From: Janthinobacterium agaricidamnosum NBRC 102515 = DSM 9628
GTDB taxonomy: Bacteria; Pseudomonadota; Gammaproteobacteria; Burkholderiales; Burkholderiaceae_D
DNA: 64,000 bases
Direction: 5' to 3'
Assembly (NCBI RefSeq): GCF_000723165.1
Contig: NZ_HG322949.1
Location: 3,215,231-3,279,230, forward strand
The notes beneath the pieces are model-generated. The model was given only the letters and a program-made list of their open reading frames with translations, ran no database searches and was not told the origin of the DNA. The position numbers were made by a program, and so were the translations under genes. Shown here one piece after another: positions 9,569-18,817 of the stretch. The stretch's first letter is position 1. Each line of letters starts with the position of its first letter.

Positions 9569-10666
9569 CTATGCTCCGGTGGACAGCGATGGCGCGAACA
9601 GCAGGCGTCCATCGGGGCTGAAAATGAACAAGGCGTCCGGCTGGCAATACATGCTGCAGCTGGAGCCGATCTCCATGTTGTTGACGCCGTTCAATTGCGC
9701 GACCAGCGCAATCGTCCCGCGATGCGCATGCACATAGGTTTCGGAACCGCTGATTTCAGCCAGGTCGACCACGGTGCCGATCGCGATAGCGCCGGCCGAC
9801 AACGGCGCCAGGTGCAGGCTGTGGGCGCGCAAGCCCAATATCACTTCGGCATGCTGCGACGCGGCCTGGCGCTGGGCCGGATTGAGCTGGATCCGCAAGT
9901 CGGCGCCGAGGCGCACCAGGCCCTCGGCATCGAGCTTGCCCGGCATCAGGTTGATCGGCGGGTCGCTGAAGGTGCGCGCCACCTGGATCGAGTTGGGCGC
10001 GTTGAACACTTCCAGCGTGCGGCCCTGTTGCAGCAAGCGCCCTTCGTGCAGCACCGACACGTGGCCGCCCAGTTGCAGCGCTTCCAGCGGCTCGGTGGTG
10101 GCATAGACCACGGTAGTTTTGCCGTCCGAAAACAGTTCGCTCAATTCGCGCCGCAATTCCTCGCGCAATTTATAGTCGAGGTTGACCAGCGGTTCATCCA
10201 GCAGCAACAGTTCGGCATCCTTGATCAGCGCGCGGCCCAGCGCCGTGCGCTGTTGCTGGCCGCCCGATAATTCGCCGGGCGTGCGCTGCAAATACGGCGT
10301 GATGTGCAGCCGCTCCGCCAGGTCCAGCACACGCATGCGTATCTGCGCTTCCGGCACCTTGCGCAAGCGCAGCGGCGACGCGATATTGTCGAATACCGTG
10401 AAGGCGGGATAATTGATGAATTGCTGGTACACCATGGCCAGGTTGCGCTTGCTGACCGACATGCCGGTCACGTCCACGCCATCGACCAGCACCTTGCCGG
10501 CGCTCGGTTTATCGAGGCCCGCCATGACACGCATCAAGGTGGTTTTACCCGCCTTGGTCGTGCCCAGCAAGACATTGATCGCGCCCGGCACCAGTTGCAG
10601 CGACATCGGGTACAAATGATACTCAGCACCATACTTCTTGCTGATGTTGTCCAGTACAAGTTGCAC
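9569..10666 (-). CDS. glpS: Glycerol ABC transporter ATPase lacking the switch histidine (GlpS type)
   Basis: This 365-residue ATPase starts at a GTG (10666) behind an AAGGAG site. The P-loop reads GTTKAGKTT (residues 35-43), the signature is a perfect LSGGQQQR (133-140) and the Walker B is LLLLDEP. At the H-loop the usual THDQ is replaced by TTEP (190-193), so the switch histidine is a threonine (T191). This complements GlpT, which keeps the histidine but has lost LSGGQ. It is the second gene of the glp operon, 71 bases after glpD. Confidence 0.9.
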   Translation of the reverse strand: MQLVLDNISKKYGAEYHLYPMSLQLVPGAINVLLGTTKAGKTTLMRVMAGLDKPSAGKVLVDGVDVTGMSVSKRNLAMVYQQFINYPAFTVFDNIASPLRLRKVPEAQIRMRVLDLAERLHITPYLQRTPGELSGGQQQRTALGRALIKDAELLLLDEPLVNLDYKLREELRRELSELFSDGKTTVVYATTEPLEALQLGGHVSVLHEGRLLQQGRTLEVFNAPNSIQVARTFSDPPINLMPGKLDAEGLVRLGADLRIQLNPAQRQAASQHAEVILGLRAHSLHLAPLSAGAIAIGTVVDLAEISGSETYVHAHRGTIALVAQLNGVNNMEIGSSCSMYCQPDALFIFSPDGRLLFAPSLSTGA

Positions 10667-10692
10667 TTGCTTCTCCTTGTTATTTCTGTCGC

Positions 10693-10715
10693 CGCGCTCT
10701 CATGATTGGAGCGCG
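10693..10715. other. Intercistronic hairpin between glpD and glpS
   Basis: CGCGCTC at 10693-10699 pairs with GAGCGCG at 10709-10715 across a 9-base loop. No U-run follows. A modest effect on mRNA stability or processing is possible. Confidence 0.35.
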
Positions 10716-10737
10716 ATCGTCTTGCAGACTACTGTTT

Positions 10738-12288
10738 TTACTGCGATATTGACTGCGATATCAACTGATCCTGTGCCAGCCACGCATCCAGCCTGGCCTC
10801 GGTATCGGGCGGCAAATGCAAACCCAGCTTGGAACGGCGCCACAAAATATCCGCGGCGCTGGCCGCCCATTCGAACTTGCGCAAATACCTCACCTCAGCC
10901 GCATACAAGCCCGCTGCGATTTCCGTCCCCAGGTCGGCCAGCCGCGTGCAGCCATGCAGCAACACATGGATGCGCGTGCCGTAAGCCCGCGCATAACGCG
11001 CCACTACTTTCGGCGCCAGCCATGCATATTGGCGCTGCAAATCGTGCACGAACTGGGAGAATTCCAGCACAGAACGGTTTTGCGGCAGGCCGCCAAACAG
11101 GTCGCCGCCCGGCAAACAGGCGTTTGCCGTCCAAGCGCCCTGCCGCCGGTCCAGCAGCGGCACGATCAAGTCCACCGCTTCTTCCGCCAGCTTGCGGAAG
11201 GTCGTGATCTTGCCGCCAAAAATACTCAACAAAGCGGGACCATCTTGATCCAGCTCAAAACGGTAATCGCGCGTGACGGCTTTGGCGTCGGCCGCCGCGT
11301 CTTCCACCAGTGGCCGCACACCCGAATAGGTCCACACCACATCGGCCGGTTTTATTGGCTTGCTGAAATAATAACTCGATAATTCACACAAGTAGGCAAT
11401 TTCTTCATCGCTGATCGCGACTTTATTTTTATCGCCCCGATAATCGAGATCGGTGGTGCCGATCAGCGTGAAGTCTTGTTCGTACGGAATCGCAAACACG
11501 ATCCGGCCATCCGGATGCTGGAAAATATAGGCGTGCTCATGGTCGAACAATTTCTTAACGACAATATGGCTGCCCTTGATCAGGCGCAAATGCTTGCCAT
11601 CCGCCTCGGGCGCGGTTTGTTGCAGGAATTCGGCGGTCCACGGCCCGCTGGCGTTGACCAGGCAACGCGCCTTGACCGGGATCTCGCTCCCATCGGCGCC
11701 CTGCAAGGTGGCCAGCCAGCCGTCCGGCTGCTTGTGCACCGCGGCGCAGCGGGTGCGGGTCAGGATGACGGCGCCCTTTTCGGCCGCATCCATCGCGTTC
11801 AAGACCACCAGGCGGGCATCGTCGACCCAGCCGTCGGAATAGACGAAGCCGCGCGTGAAGGCGGGTTTTAACGGTTTGCCGGCGCTATGCGAGCGCAGGT
11901 TGACAGCGCTGGACGCGGGCAGCAATTCGCGCCTGGCGAGGAAATCATAGAGGAACAGGCCGGCCCGTATCAGCAGCGCAGGGCGTTGCCCCTTGGCGTG
12001 CGGCATCACGAAACGCAGCGGCCACATAATGTGCGGCGCCGAACGCAGCAGCACTTCGCGTTCGATCAGCGCCTTGCGCACCAGGCTGAATTCGTAATAT
12101 TCCAGGTAGCGCAAGCCGCCATGTATCAGCTTGGTCGACGCCGACGAGGTGTGCGAAGCCAGGTCGTCCTTTTCGCACAGCACCACCGACAAGCCGCGTC
12201 CGGCGGCGTCGCGCGCGATGCCGGCGCCATTGATGCCGCCGCCTACCACCAGGATGTCGCAATCGATCGTGTGCCGCGTGGTCGCCAT
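10738..12288 (-). CDS. glpD: Aerobic glycerol-3-phosphate dehydrogenase
   Basis: This 516-residue membrane-associated flavoprotein has the usual GlpD size. The N-terminal FAD-binding motif is DILVVGGGINGAGIARDAAG (residues 10-29). The family segment HTSSASTKLIHGGLRYLEYY follows, and SIFGGKITTFRKLAEEAVD lies near residue 360. It oxidises glycerol-3-phosphate to dihydroxyacetone phosphate and reduces ubiquinone. It is the first gene of the minus-strand glp operon and faces glpR across a 186-base region with operator-like repeats. Confidence 0.96.
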   Translation of the reverse strand: MATTRHTIDCDILVVGGGINGAGIARDAAGRGLSVVLCEKDDLASHTSSASTKLIHGGLRYLEYYEFSLVRKALIEREVLLRSAPHIMWPLRFVMPHAKGQRPALLIRAGLFLYDFLARRELLPASSAVNLRSHSAGKPLKPAFTRGFVYSDGWVDDARLVVLNAMDAAEKGAVILTRTRCAAVHKQPDGWLATLQGADGSEIPVKARCLVNASGPWTAEFLQQTAPEADGKHLRLIKGSHIVVKKLFDHEHAYIFQHPDGRIVFAIPYEQDFTLIGTTDLDYRGDKNKVAISDEEIAYLCELSSYYFSKPIKPADVVWTYSGVRPLVEDAAADAKAVTRDYRFELDQDGPALLSIFGGKITTFRKLAEEAVDLIVPLLDRRQGAWTANACLPGGDLFGGLPQNRSVLEFSQFVHDLQRQYAWLAPKVVARYARAYGTRIHVLLHGCTRLADLGTEIAAGLYAAEVRYLRKFEWAASAADILWRRSKLGLHLPPDTEARLDAWLAQDQLISQSISQ

Positions 12289-12366
12289 CAGATTCCCGAA
12301 CTTTCGTTGAACGCAAATCGCCGTGGCGCGCGCCGGATGCTATGCAAGCCGCGCCATGCTGGTTAA

Positions 12367-12446
12367 GATACGAGGTATAAGATACGACAAAATACGAAGC
12401 ATTAGCAACAAAATCTTGCCATAATTTGTTCGTTTGTTTTCGTTTT
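12367..12446. promoter_or_regulatory. Candidate GlpR operator repeats in the glpD-glpR promoter region
   Basis: The divergent promoter region holds three copies of an ATACGA element (gatacga at 12367 and 12381, aatacga at 12391) and, on the other strand sense, two TTCGTTT copies at 12429 and 12439, spaced 10 bases apart. Short TTCG-containing repeats are what DeoR-family repressors such as GlpR bind. The assignment rests on the repeats and on position only. Confidence 0.5.
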
Positions 12447-12474
12447 AGTGTGATTCAATGAAAAAGATAATTTT

Positions 12475-13236
12475 ATGATACTTAATCCGCGCCAGCGCCG
12501 GCTGCTGGAAGTTGTACGTTCGCAAGTCACCATGTCGGTCGAGGAACTGGCCCAGCAACTGGGCGTGACGCCGCAAACCGTGCGCCGCGATGTGAAGCAT
12601 ATGGAACAAGCGAAGCTGCTGGCGCGCTATCACGGCGGCGTCGGCTTGCCGTCATCGGTGGAGAACATCGATTACAGCCAGCGCCAGACCATGAACAGCG
12701 GCGCCAAGCGGCGCATCGCCAGCGCGGTGGCCAGCCATGTACCGCATGGATGTTCCTTATTGATTAATATCGGCACCACCACCGAAGAGGTGGCGCGGGC
12801 GCTGGCGCGTCACCAGGGCTTGCATGTGGTGACCAATAATTTGAATGTGGCGGCGATCCTGGCCGACAATCCGGCCTGCGAAGTGATCGTCGCCGGCGGC
12901 GTGGTGCGCGGGCGCGACCGCGGCATCGTCGGCGAGGCGACCATCGACTTTATCCGCCAGTTCAAGGTCGACATCGGCATCATCGGCATTTCCAGCATCG
13001 ATGAAGACGGCAGCCTGCGCGACTTCGACGCGCGCGAAGTGAAGGTGGCGCAAGCGATCATCGAACAATCGCGTGAAGTCTGGCTGGTCGCCGACCGCGA
13101 TAAATTCGGCCGCAAGGCGCTGGTGCGGATGGCCGACCTGCGCCAGATCGACCGGCTGTTTACCGACGCGCCGCCACCGGACCTGTTTGCCCAGGTACTG
13201 CGCGACGCGCAAGTAAACGTCATCATCGCCAACTGA
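12475..13236 (+). CDS. glpR: DeoR-family glycerol-3-phosphate regulon repressor
   Basis: This 253-residue protein has an N-terminal DeoR helix-turn-helix (PRQRRLLEVV, then VEELAQQLGVTPQTVRRDVKHM, residues 5-45). A sugar-phosphate sensor domain follows, with INIGTTTEEVARAL, VTNNLNVAAILAD and VIVAGGVVRGRDRGIVG. The predicted ligand is glycerol-3-phosphate, which would release repression of the divergent glp operon. It starts at the ATG at 12475, directly divergent from glpD. Confidence 0.93.
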   Translation: MILNPRQRRLLEVVRSQVTMSVEELAQQLGVTPQTVRRDVKHMEQAKLLARYHGGVGLPSSVENIDYSQRQTMNSGAKRRIASAVASHVPHGCSLLINIGTTTEEVARALARHQGLHVVTNNLNVAAILADNPACEVIVAGGVVRGRDRGIVGEATIDFIRQFKVDIGIIGISSIDEDGSLRDFDAREVKVAQAIIEQSREVWLVADRDKFGRKALVRMADLRQIDRLFTDAPPPDLFAQVLRDAQVNVIIAN

Positions 13237-13951
13237 GCCACCTCATTCAATGTAATCGTTACCAAACGATGACGCGCCAGCAAATGTAATCGTTACCAAC
13301 TCAGCAACGCAACGAATAAATCATTCGCACCAATTACATCACCGACGTGAAAATTATTCATGAAGGATGACATCGATCATGCTCAAATAAATCAACTCTG
13401 CAGACAAAATCGGGATGCGGGAAAAAACCTCGCTGCGTCCCGCAATGCTTGTTCATGAATATTTTTCAGGTAATATGACGTTTTTTCACAACAAATAACA
13501 ATGTTTTTTCTAGTATCGTTCGCATGAAAAAAATCGGCATGTACAACATATCTTCATTCTGTACACCCGGCTATTTCGCCGAAATACGCGTTGTTGCAGG
13601 CAAATTACTATATCCAATAAGCAATATCCCTACGTGAAAATGAAATAGTTCTGTGCTTACACAATATTATATGTTATTATTGATACAACATGATTAATAT
13701 TTTTATCTTGCTATCCGCTGCGATATATTGTCTTATTAGCAGTGGCAAGTATTTTATTCCATGAATTTAGTAAAATGTTATTGAGTATTTGTATCGCGTG
13801 AAATCTGCAATTCAACCGACCCTTGACTTTGGTTTTCTCGGAAACCAATATGTAGAAATCACGTCGCCAGAATGTCCCCAATCAATGTACTGATGGCAAG
13901 CACGTCCAGGCCCCAACCATGCCTAGCGTGCTGTTTAGTGAAGGAAGAAAA
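13237..13951. other. AT-rich intergenic region without a recognisable gene
   Basis: About 700 bases with much higher AT content than the flanks. I find no open frame with coding character on either strand. The left end carries two copies of a 17-base operator-like repeat (separate entry). The rest is AT-rich, including short runs such as AATATTATATGTTATTATTG near 13661. It could hold a promoter or a small RNA, or be a scar from a deleted gene. Confidence 0.6.
13249..13299. repeat. Two identical 17-base operator-like repeats
   Basis: AATGTAATCGTTACCAA occurs at 13249-13265 and again at 13283-13299, starts 34 bases apart. The core GTAA-TCG-TTAC is an inverted repeat of the kind bound by LacI-family sugar regulators. 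No sugar gene lies next to it. Confidence 0.6.
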
Positions 13952-14485
13952 ATGAGCACCAACTTTAATACCGTAAGATTGCCGTTCCCGACCCGCGCCG
14001 AGATGTCCGAGGATTCGTATCAGGATCCAAGCGGAAACCCGGTCAGCGAACTGGAATCCCATTTGGGCTACTGGCTGCGTTTCGTGTCCAACCACGTGTC
14101 GCAAGGCTTCCAGAAAAAAGCCGAAGCCAATGGCGTCACCGTTTCCGAATGGGTGGTGCTGCGCGAAATGTACCGCCTCGGCTGCACTTCCCCCAGCGTG
14201 CTGGCGCAAGTGGCAGGCATGAGCAAGGGCGCGGTCTCGAAATTGATCGACCGCCTCGAAAGCAAGGGCCTGGTCAGCAAGGCCATCCTGCTGGCTGACC
14301 GCCGCCAGCATTCGATCGACCTGACCAGCGAAGGCCAGGAACTGGTACCGGTATTGGCGCGCCTGGCGGACCAGAACGATGAAGACTTCTTTGGCAAATT
14401 GCCGGAACAATTACGCAGCGATTTGCAGGCGGCCATGAAAGAAGTGGTACGCTCGCATCACTTGAAAAACGTGCCGCTGAATTAA
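13952..14485 (+). CDS. MarR-family transcriptional regulator
   Basis: This 177-residue protein starts at the ATG at 13952 after GAAGGAAG; the upstream in-frame ATG at 13919 lacks such a site. The winged helix-turn-helix covers roughly residues 45-125, with VTVSEWVVLREMYRLG, the recognition helix in GMSKGAVSKLIDRLESKGLV and the wing in LLADRRQHSIDLTSEGQEL. The effector and targets are unknown. No divergent gene suggests a target. Confidence 0.85.
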   Translation: MSTNFNTVRLPFPTRAEMSEDSYQDPSGNPVSELESHLGYWLRFVSNHVSQGFQKKAEANGVTVSEWVVLREMYRLGCTSPSVLAQVAGMSKGAVSKLIDRLESKGLVSKAILLADRRQHSIDLTSEGQELVPVLARLADQNDEDFFGKLPEQLRSDLQAAMKEVVRSHHLKNVPLN

Positions 14486-14654
14486 ACGACCGGCGTGAAA
14501 CGGCCGGCGCCCCACGCTGGCCGCGCGCGCGTCGCCACGGTCACGGGTCGGTAAAGTTGCTGAATTTACCGATAGGAAAGTGGCGTCCGTATGGCCCGCA
14601 TACCGCGATACTATCGCCATACTATCGGCACACCTTTGTTCGCTTCATGCCACC

Positions 14655-14672
14655 GGCCTGACAGGTCAGGCC
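14655..14672 (-). terminator. Palindrome overlapping the stop of the GGDEF gene
   Basis: GGCCTGAC at 14655-14662 pairs with GTCAGGCC at 14665-14672. The hairpin covers the stop codon on the minus strand. No U-run follows, so the terminator role is uncertain. Confidence 0.35.
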
Positions 14673-17443
14673 AGCTGGTCCAGCTCAATCACGTCAAAGC
14701 CGTCGCGCCCCGCATTCTTGGCGTTATACAGCGCGCGGTCTGCGCTATCGAGCAATTGTTCGGCGCTGACCCTGGCGGTCGCCGCGCCGGCATGCAGGAT
14801 CACCACGCCAATGCTGGTGGTCACGCCGAGCGGGCCGGAAGCCAGCTCGAATGGCCGGTGCATGGTGTCGATGATTTTCGCGGCGATCAGGCGCACTTCG
14901 GCGACGCTTTTGACATGCTCGAAAATAATCACGAATTCATCCCCGGCCAGCCTGGCCACCAGGTCGGTCGAGCGCACGCTGCGCACCAGCCGCGCGGCAA
15001 ATTCTTTCAGCACTTCATCACCGGCATGATGGCCGAGACTGTCGTTAATCGCCTTGAAGCGGTCGATATCGAGGTAAGCCAGCGTCAGCGGATGCGCATC
15101 CTGATACGCGCGCTGCAGGCTGGCCGCCAGCCGCTCATCGAACTTGCGGCGGTTGGCGATGCCGGTCAGCGTATCGGTGGCGGCCACCGATTTCAAGGCC
15201 GACTCGACCGCCTTGACCTTGGTGATTTCATGGATCAGGCCATACACGCCGGCCACCACGCCGTTTTCCTGGATGTCGGGCACGTAGACGGTCTGAAATT
15301 CGCGGGTCAGGCCGTCCTTGTCGATCGAAAATTCATATTCGACTTCCTCGCCCTGGAAGGCCCGCTCCAGGTGCCGCTTGCGGGCATGATAGGCCTCCGC
15401 GCCGTACACATCGCTCAGCTTCCTGGACAACATGTCTTGCGGCGCCACGCCGAACCATTTTTCAAACGTCGCGTTACTGAACTGCAAGCGGTGTTCCGGG
15501 TCGATATACACGATCACCACCGGCATATGGTCGGTGATCAGTTTCAGGCGTTTTTCGCTGGCGGCCTGGCGTAGTTCGGCCTTGCGGCGGTCGCTGATAT
15601 CGAGTCCCAATACATAAAAACCGGCCACGCTGCCGTCGGCGCCGAGGTCGGGGATGTAATCGAACATGAAATACTCTTCCGGACAGCCGATTTGCGTCCC
15701 CTGGCGCTCGAAATGGACACGCTCGCCGCGCAGGGCGGCCGTCATTTGCGGCGCCACCGACGCATAGCCTTTCTCGCCGATCACCTCGGACACCGGCTTG
15801 CCGACCATAGCGTGCGGCTCGATATCGAAGATCTGCCGGTAATGCACGTTTGAAAATTGATAACGCAAGTCGCTGTCGATATAGGAAATCAGCGCCGGCA
15901 TTGCGTCGGCGATGGTGCGCGCGCGTTTTTCGCTGGCCGCCAGCCGTTTTTCATGAATCAGCCGGTCGGAAATGTCGCGCAGGAAGGCGGTGCTGAAACA
16001 CAGGCCGTCGTGCGTCACCACGCCCATCGAAATTTCCACCGCTATCGTATGGCCGTCGCGGTGCACTGCCTCGGCGCGGATCTGACGCGACGACAGGCTG
16101 GCCTGGCCAGCCATGCGGAACCAGCTGGCCATGTCGTGGTCTGCGCCATCCTGCGCCATGCCCGGACCGATCAGCGCGCCGATTTCGGTGCCGATCGCCT
16201 GTTCCCGGCTCCAGCCGAATTTTTCTTCGGCTTCGCGGTTCCATTCGGTGATGCGACCCTGTTCGCTGATCCCGATCACCGCATCCGGCGCCTGTTCCAG
16301 GATGCTGCGCAACAAGGCGTCGCCGTGCCGGGTTTGCAGCTCGGCCTGTTCCCGCTCGTCGACCAGCGCATGGAAAGCCCGGCTCAATTCACCGATCTCG
16401 TCTTGCCGTTCGATTTGCAGCACGTCGATGCCGCGCTGCTGGCGGCGAATCTGGACGATATGCTTGCGCAAGGTTTCCAGCGGCTGCAGCAAATGCAGGA
16501 TCACATGCCAGCCAGCCACGCCGGCCAGCGCGGCCAGCAAGATCGCCGCCAGCACGCCATTGCCGCGCATTGCATACAGCGGCTGGAATGCTTCGTCGGC
16601 CGGATACACCGACGCCAGTATCCAGTCCGCCGAGGTGATCCGCTTGTAGGCGAACATCGCGTTGACGCCCTGCGTCCGCCCCGCGGTCCAGCCCTCGAAA
16701 CCGTTCATTGCCGCATGGGTCGCGGCGCTGACGGCGCCATGCGCCTCGATCGGCTGCAGGATGCGCGACTTGTCCGGGTGCTCGACCAGGATGCCGCCGC
16801 TGGTCATGATGAAGATGTAGCCGCTCTTGCCCGGCTTTAAGGGATCGAGCTTGGCGAGGAAATCCGGTTCGCGCAAGTTGACGCTGCCGGCGAGCACATA
16901 GACGACCTTGCCGGCGGCGTCGAAGACAGGCTGGGTGATCACCACCAGCGGCATGCCGGAATAGCTGCCATTCATCGGCGCCGAAATCACGCCAGCCTTG
17001 CGGGCCAGCGTATCCTCGAAATAAGGCCGTTCCCTCAAGTTCAGCGTAGCGCCGGAAACGGACTTGATCGCATGCTTCATGGTGGCGACCAGGTCGCCGT
17101 TGACGGCGATCACGGCGACATTGAAAAACTGATCGCGCAAGCTGCCTTGCCGCGCAAGATAACGCCCGATCGGCGCCGCGCCATGCAAGTCCAGCGCCGT
17201 CATGCTGTCGGCCAGCACCCGTAAGACTTGCTGCTTTGACTTCAGCTCCTGGTCGATGAAGGCGGCGGTACTCGACAGCGCCACATACTGCTGGCGCCCG
17301 ATCACTCCGCGCATGTCGCGCTCGGCCAGCATCAGGGTCAACAGGCTGACCACCAGGATGGCCGTCAATACCAGTAAAAATACCACGCTGGCCATGCGCA
17401 CCTTCAGACTGGAAGGTGGAAGCCTGGCAAAAAAGGATGTCAT
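14666..17443 (-). CDS. Membrane sensor diguanylate cyclase (Cache-HAMP-PAS-GGDEF)
   Basis: This 925-residue protein starts at the ATG at 17443. A transmembrane helix near residues 17-38 (VVFLLVLTAILVVSLLTL) is followed by a periplasmic Cache-type sensor to about 305, a second helix (VLAAILLAALAGVAGWHVI) and a HAMP-like segment. Three PAS domains come next (AVIGISEQGRITEWNREAEEK; YIDSDLRYQFSN; YIDPEHRLQFSN). The C-terminal GGDEF domain starts at DTLTGIANRRKFDE, and its active-site loop reads AGDEF near residue 832, a variant known in active enzymes. No EAL domain is present. It should make cyclic di-GMP in response to a periplasmic and a cytoplasmic signal. Confidence 0.9.
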   Translation of the reverse strand: MTSFFARLPPSSLKVRMASVVFLLVLTAILVVSLLTLMLAERDMRGVIGRQQYVALSSTAAFIDQELKSKQQVLRVLADSMTALDLHGAAPIGRYLARQGSLRDQFFNVAVIAVNGDLVATMKHAIKSVSGATLNLRERPYFEDTLARKAGVISAPMNGSYSGMPLVVITQPVFDAAGKVVYVLAGSVNLREPDFLAKLDPLKPGKSGYIFIMTSGGILVEHPDKSRILQPIEAHGAVSAATHAAMNGFEGWTAGRTQGVNAMFAYKRITSADWILASVYPADEAFQPLYAMRGNGVLAAILLAALAGVAGWHVILHLLQPLETLRKHIVQIRRQQRGIDVLQIERQDEIGELSRAFHALVDEREQAELQTRHGDALLRSILEQAPDAVIGISEQGRITEWNREAEEKFGWSREQAIGTEIGALIGPGMAQDGADHDMASWFRMAGQASLSSRQIRAEAVHRDGHTIAVEISMGVVTHDGLCFSTAFLRDISDRLIHEKRLAASEKRARTIADAMPALISYIDSDLRYQFSNVHYRQIFDIEPHAMVGKPVSEVIGEKGYASVAPQMTAALRGERVHFERQGTQIGCPEEYFMFDYIPDLGADGSVAGFYVLGLDISDRRKAELRQAASEKRLKLITDHMPVVIVYIDPEHRLQFSNATFEKWFGVAPQDMLSRKLSDVYGAEAYHARKRHLERAFQGEEVEYEFSIDKDGLTREFQTVYVPDIQENGVVAGVYGLIHEITKVKAVESALKSVAATDTLTGIANRRKFDERLAASLQRAYQDAHPLTLAYLDIDRFKAINDSLGHHAGDEVLKEFAARLVRSVRSTDLVARLAGDEFVIIFEHVKSVAEVRLIAAKIIDTMHRPFELASGPLGVTTSIGVVILHAGAATARVSAEQLLDSADRALYNAKNAGRDGFDVIELDQLA

Positions 17444-17757
17444 ATCGATCAAGACTTTGGTAGGGGGCAACTGCCTTGCTTGCAGAGTGCAATCAATTGC
17501 TGGCAAGCATGTTACCAAATTGCATCGAGGCAAAGTAAAGCGGGATCAATTATTCTGCGGGATCGCCGCGAAAGCAGGCTCAACTGTGGCGGGCGCGCCA
17601 CCACGGCGGGTTTGCGGGCAATGGGACGGTCTGGATCAGCAGGACTGGATAATAATAATTACAATAATACAAAATATCTTTTTATCTTCATCAAAAAACA
17701 AGCAAGCCCCCCGGACTGTCATGGTTTGCGTCGCCGATGGCGTAGTCGCTGGATGTT
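17444..17757. other. Intergenic region between the GGDEF gene and cysC
   Basis: About 310 bases with no coding signal on either strand. It presumably holds the promoter of the GGDEF gene and the 3' end of the cysC transcript. A run of ATAATAATAATTACAATAAT near 17648 is the only notable sequence. Confidence 0.6.
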
Positions 17758-18318
17758 TCAGCCATGACGCAAGGCCAGATGCCGATACAGCATGCGGGTG
17801 CTGTCTTGCAGCGTGCCGGCGCCAGTATCGAGCACCAGCGCAGGCGATAGCGGCGCTTCGTAGGGCGCGGAAATACCAGTGAATTCGGCGATCCGGCCGG
17901 CGCGGGCCTTGGCGTACAAGCCTTTGACATCGCGCGCTTCGCATACCTCGAGCGGGGTGCTGACATGCACTTCGATGAAATTGCCGGCGCCGACAATTTC
18001 CTCGGCCAGCGCGCGGTCTGCGCGGTACGGCGAAATGAAGGCGGCGATCACGATCAAACCGGCGTCGTTCATCATGCGCGCCACTTCGGCGCTGCGGCGG
18101 ATGTTTTCCTTGCGGTCTTGTGGCGAAAAGCCGAGGTCGCGGTTCAACTGGCGGCGCAAGTTGTCGCCATCGAGCACATAGGCCGCGCGGCCTGCGTCGC
18201 GCAGCATTGTTTCCAGCGCATAGGCGATGCTCGACTTGCCGGCGCCGCTCAAGCCGGTCAGCCAGACCGTGGCCGGACTAATGTTGGCGACCTGATCATC
18301 CTGCTGTTTTCCTGTCAT
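17758..18318 (-). CDS. cysC: Adenylyl-sulfate kinase
   Basis: This 186-residue protein starts at the ATG at 18318 (MTGKQQDD) after an AGGGG site. The P-loop is GLSGAGKSS (residues 22-30), followed by YVLDGDNLRRQLNRDLGFSPQDR, FISPYRADR and the CEARDVKGLYAKAR segment, all diagnostic of APS kinase. It phosphorylates adenylyl sulfate to PAPS. No cysD, cysN or sulfate-reduction genes are adjacent, so it is a solitary copy, perhaps serving sulfation rather than cysteine synthesis; that last point is a guess. Confidence 0.93.
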   Translation of the reverse strand: MTGKQQDDQVANISPATVWLTGLSGAGKSSIAYALETMLRDAGRAAYVLDGDNLRRQLNRDLGFSPQDRKENIRRSAEVARMMNDAGLIVIAAFISPYRADRALAEEIVGAGNFIEVHVSTPLEVCEARDVKGLYAKARAGRIAEFTGISAPYEAPLSPALVLDTGAGTLQDSTRMLYRHLALRHG

Positions 18319-18817
18319 GCCATCCCCTTTTGTTGTCTCCGGCAGTGCGCCGGAACGGCGCGCGTGAATGGAGGAAATCATACTGCAAGGTGGATATGCG
18401 GTGTCTGGTTCTTTGCGAAAATCGGGCACATGATGGATGGTGGAAACGAGCACAATGGCGACGATTTCCGGTCGATTTGATGGTTCAGTACGGCAACAGG
18501 AAACGGCGATTTTACTGAGACTTTTTAGTTTGAATCTCTCGAATCGTCACAGCGACAGGCCTTTCGCTTTTTTATTTTTCACGCGATTTTTTACTGTTGA
18601 CTTTTCGGCAAACCAGTAGCAATACTCAACGCAGGCCGGCATCAGTATTCAACTTGCGCGGTGCGTGATTCCCGTCATCGAAGCAAGTTTCTCTTGCTGT
18701 AGTTTATTTGATCTACCTCAGTTGCCAGTCATTCAGTCGTTGTCATTTCAATTCACCGTCGCATCCTGTCAGACTTGGGGTGCGACTGCCCTCTTTCTAA
18801 CATGAGAAGGATAGGAA
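18319..18817. other. Intergenic region upstream of the CTQ-like cluster
   Basis: About 500 bases between divergent cysC and the ferritin-like gene, with no convincing open frame. It should contain the promoter of the five-gene cluster. A TTGACT hexamer at 18597-18602 lacks a good -10 box at the right spacing (CAATAC at 18620), so I do not call a promoter. The region is more AT-rich than the genes on either side. Confidence 0.55.

Noticed and set aside
14666..17443. Inactive GGDEF protein because the loop reads AGDEF
   Set aside because: AGDEF is a recognised active variant, and the rest of the loop and the metal-binding region look normal.
18597..18625. Sigma-70 promoter for the CTQ-like cluster (TTGACT with CAATAC)
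   Set aside because: The -35 hexamer is good, but the -10 hexamer matches the consensus at only two of six positions.
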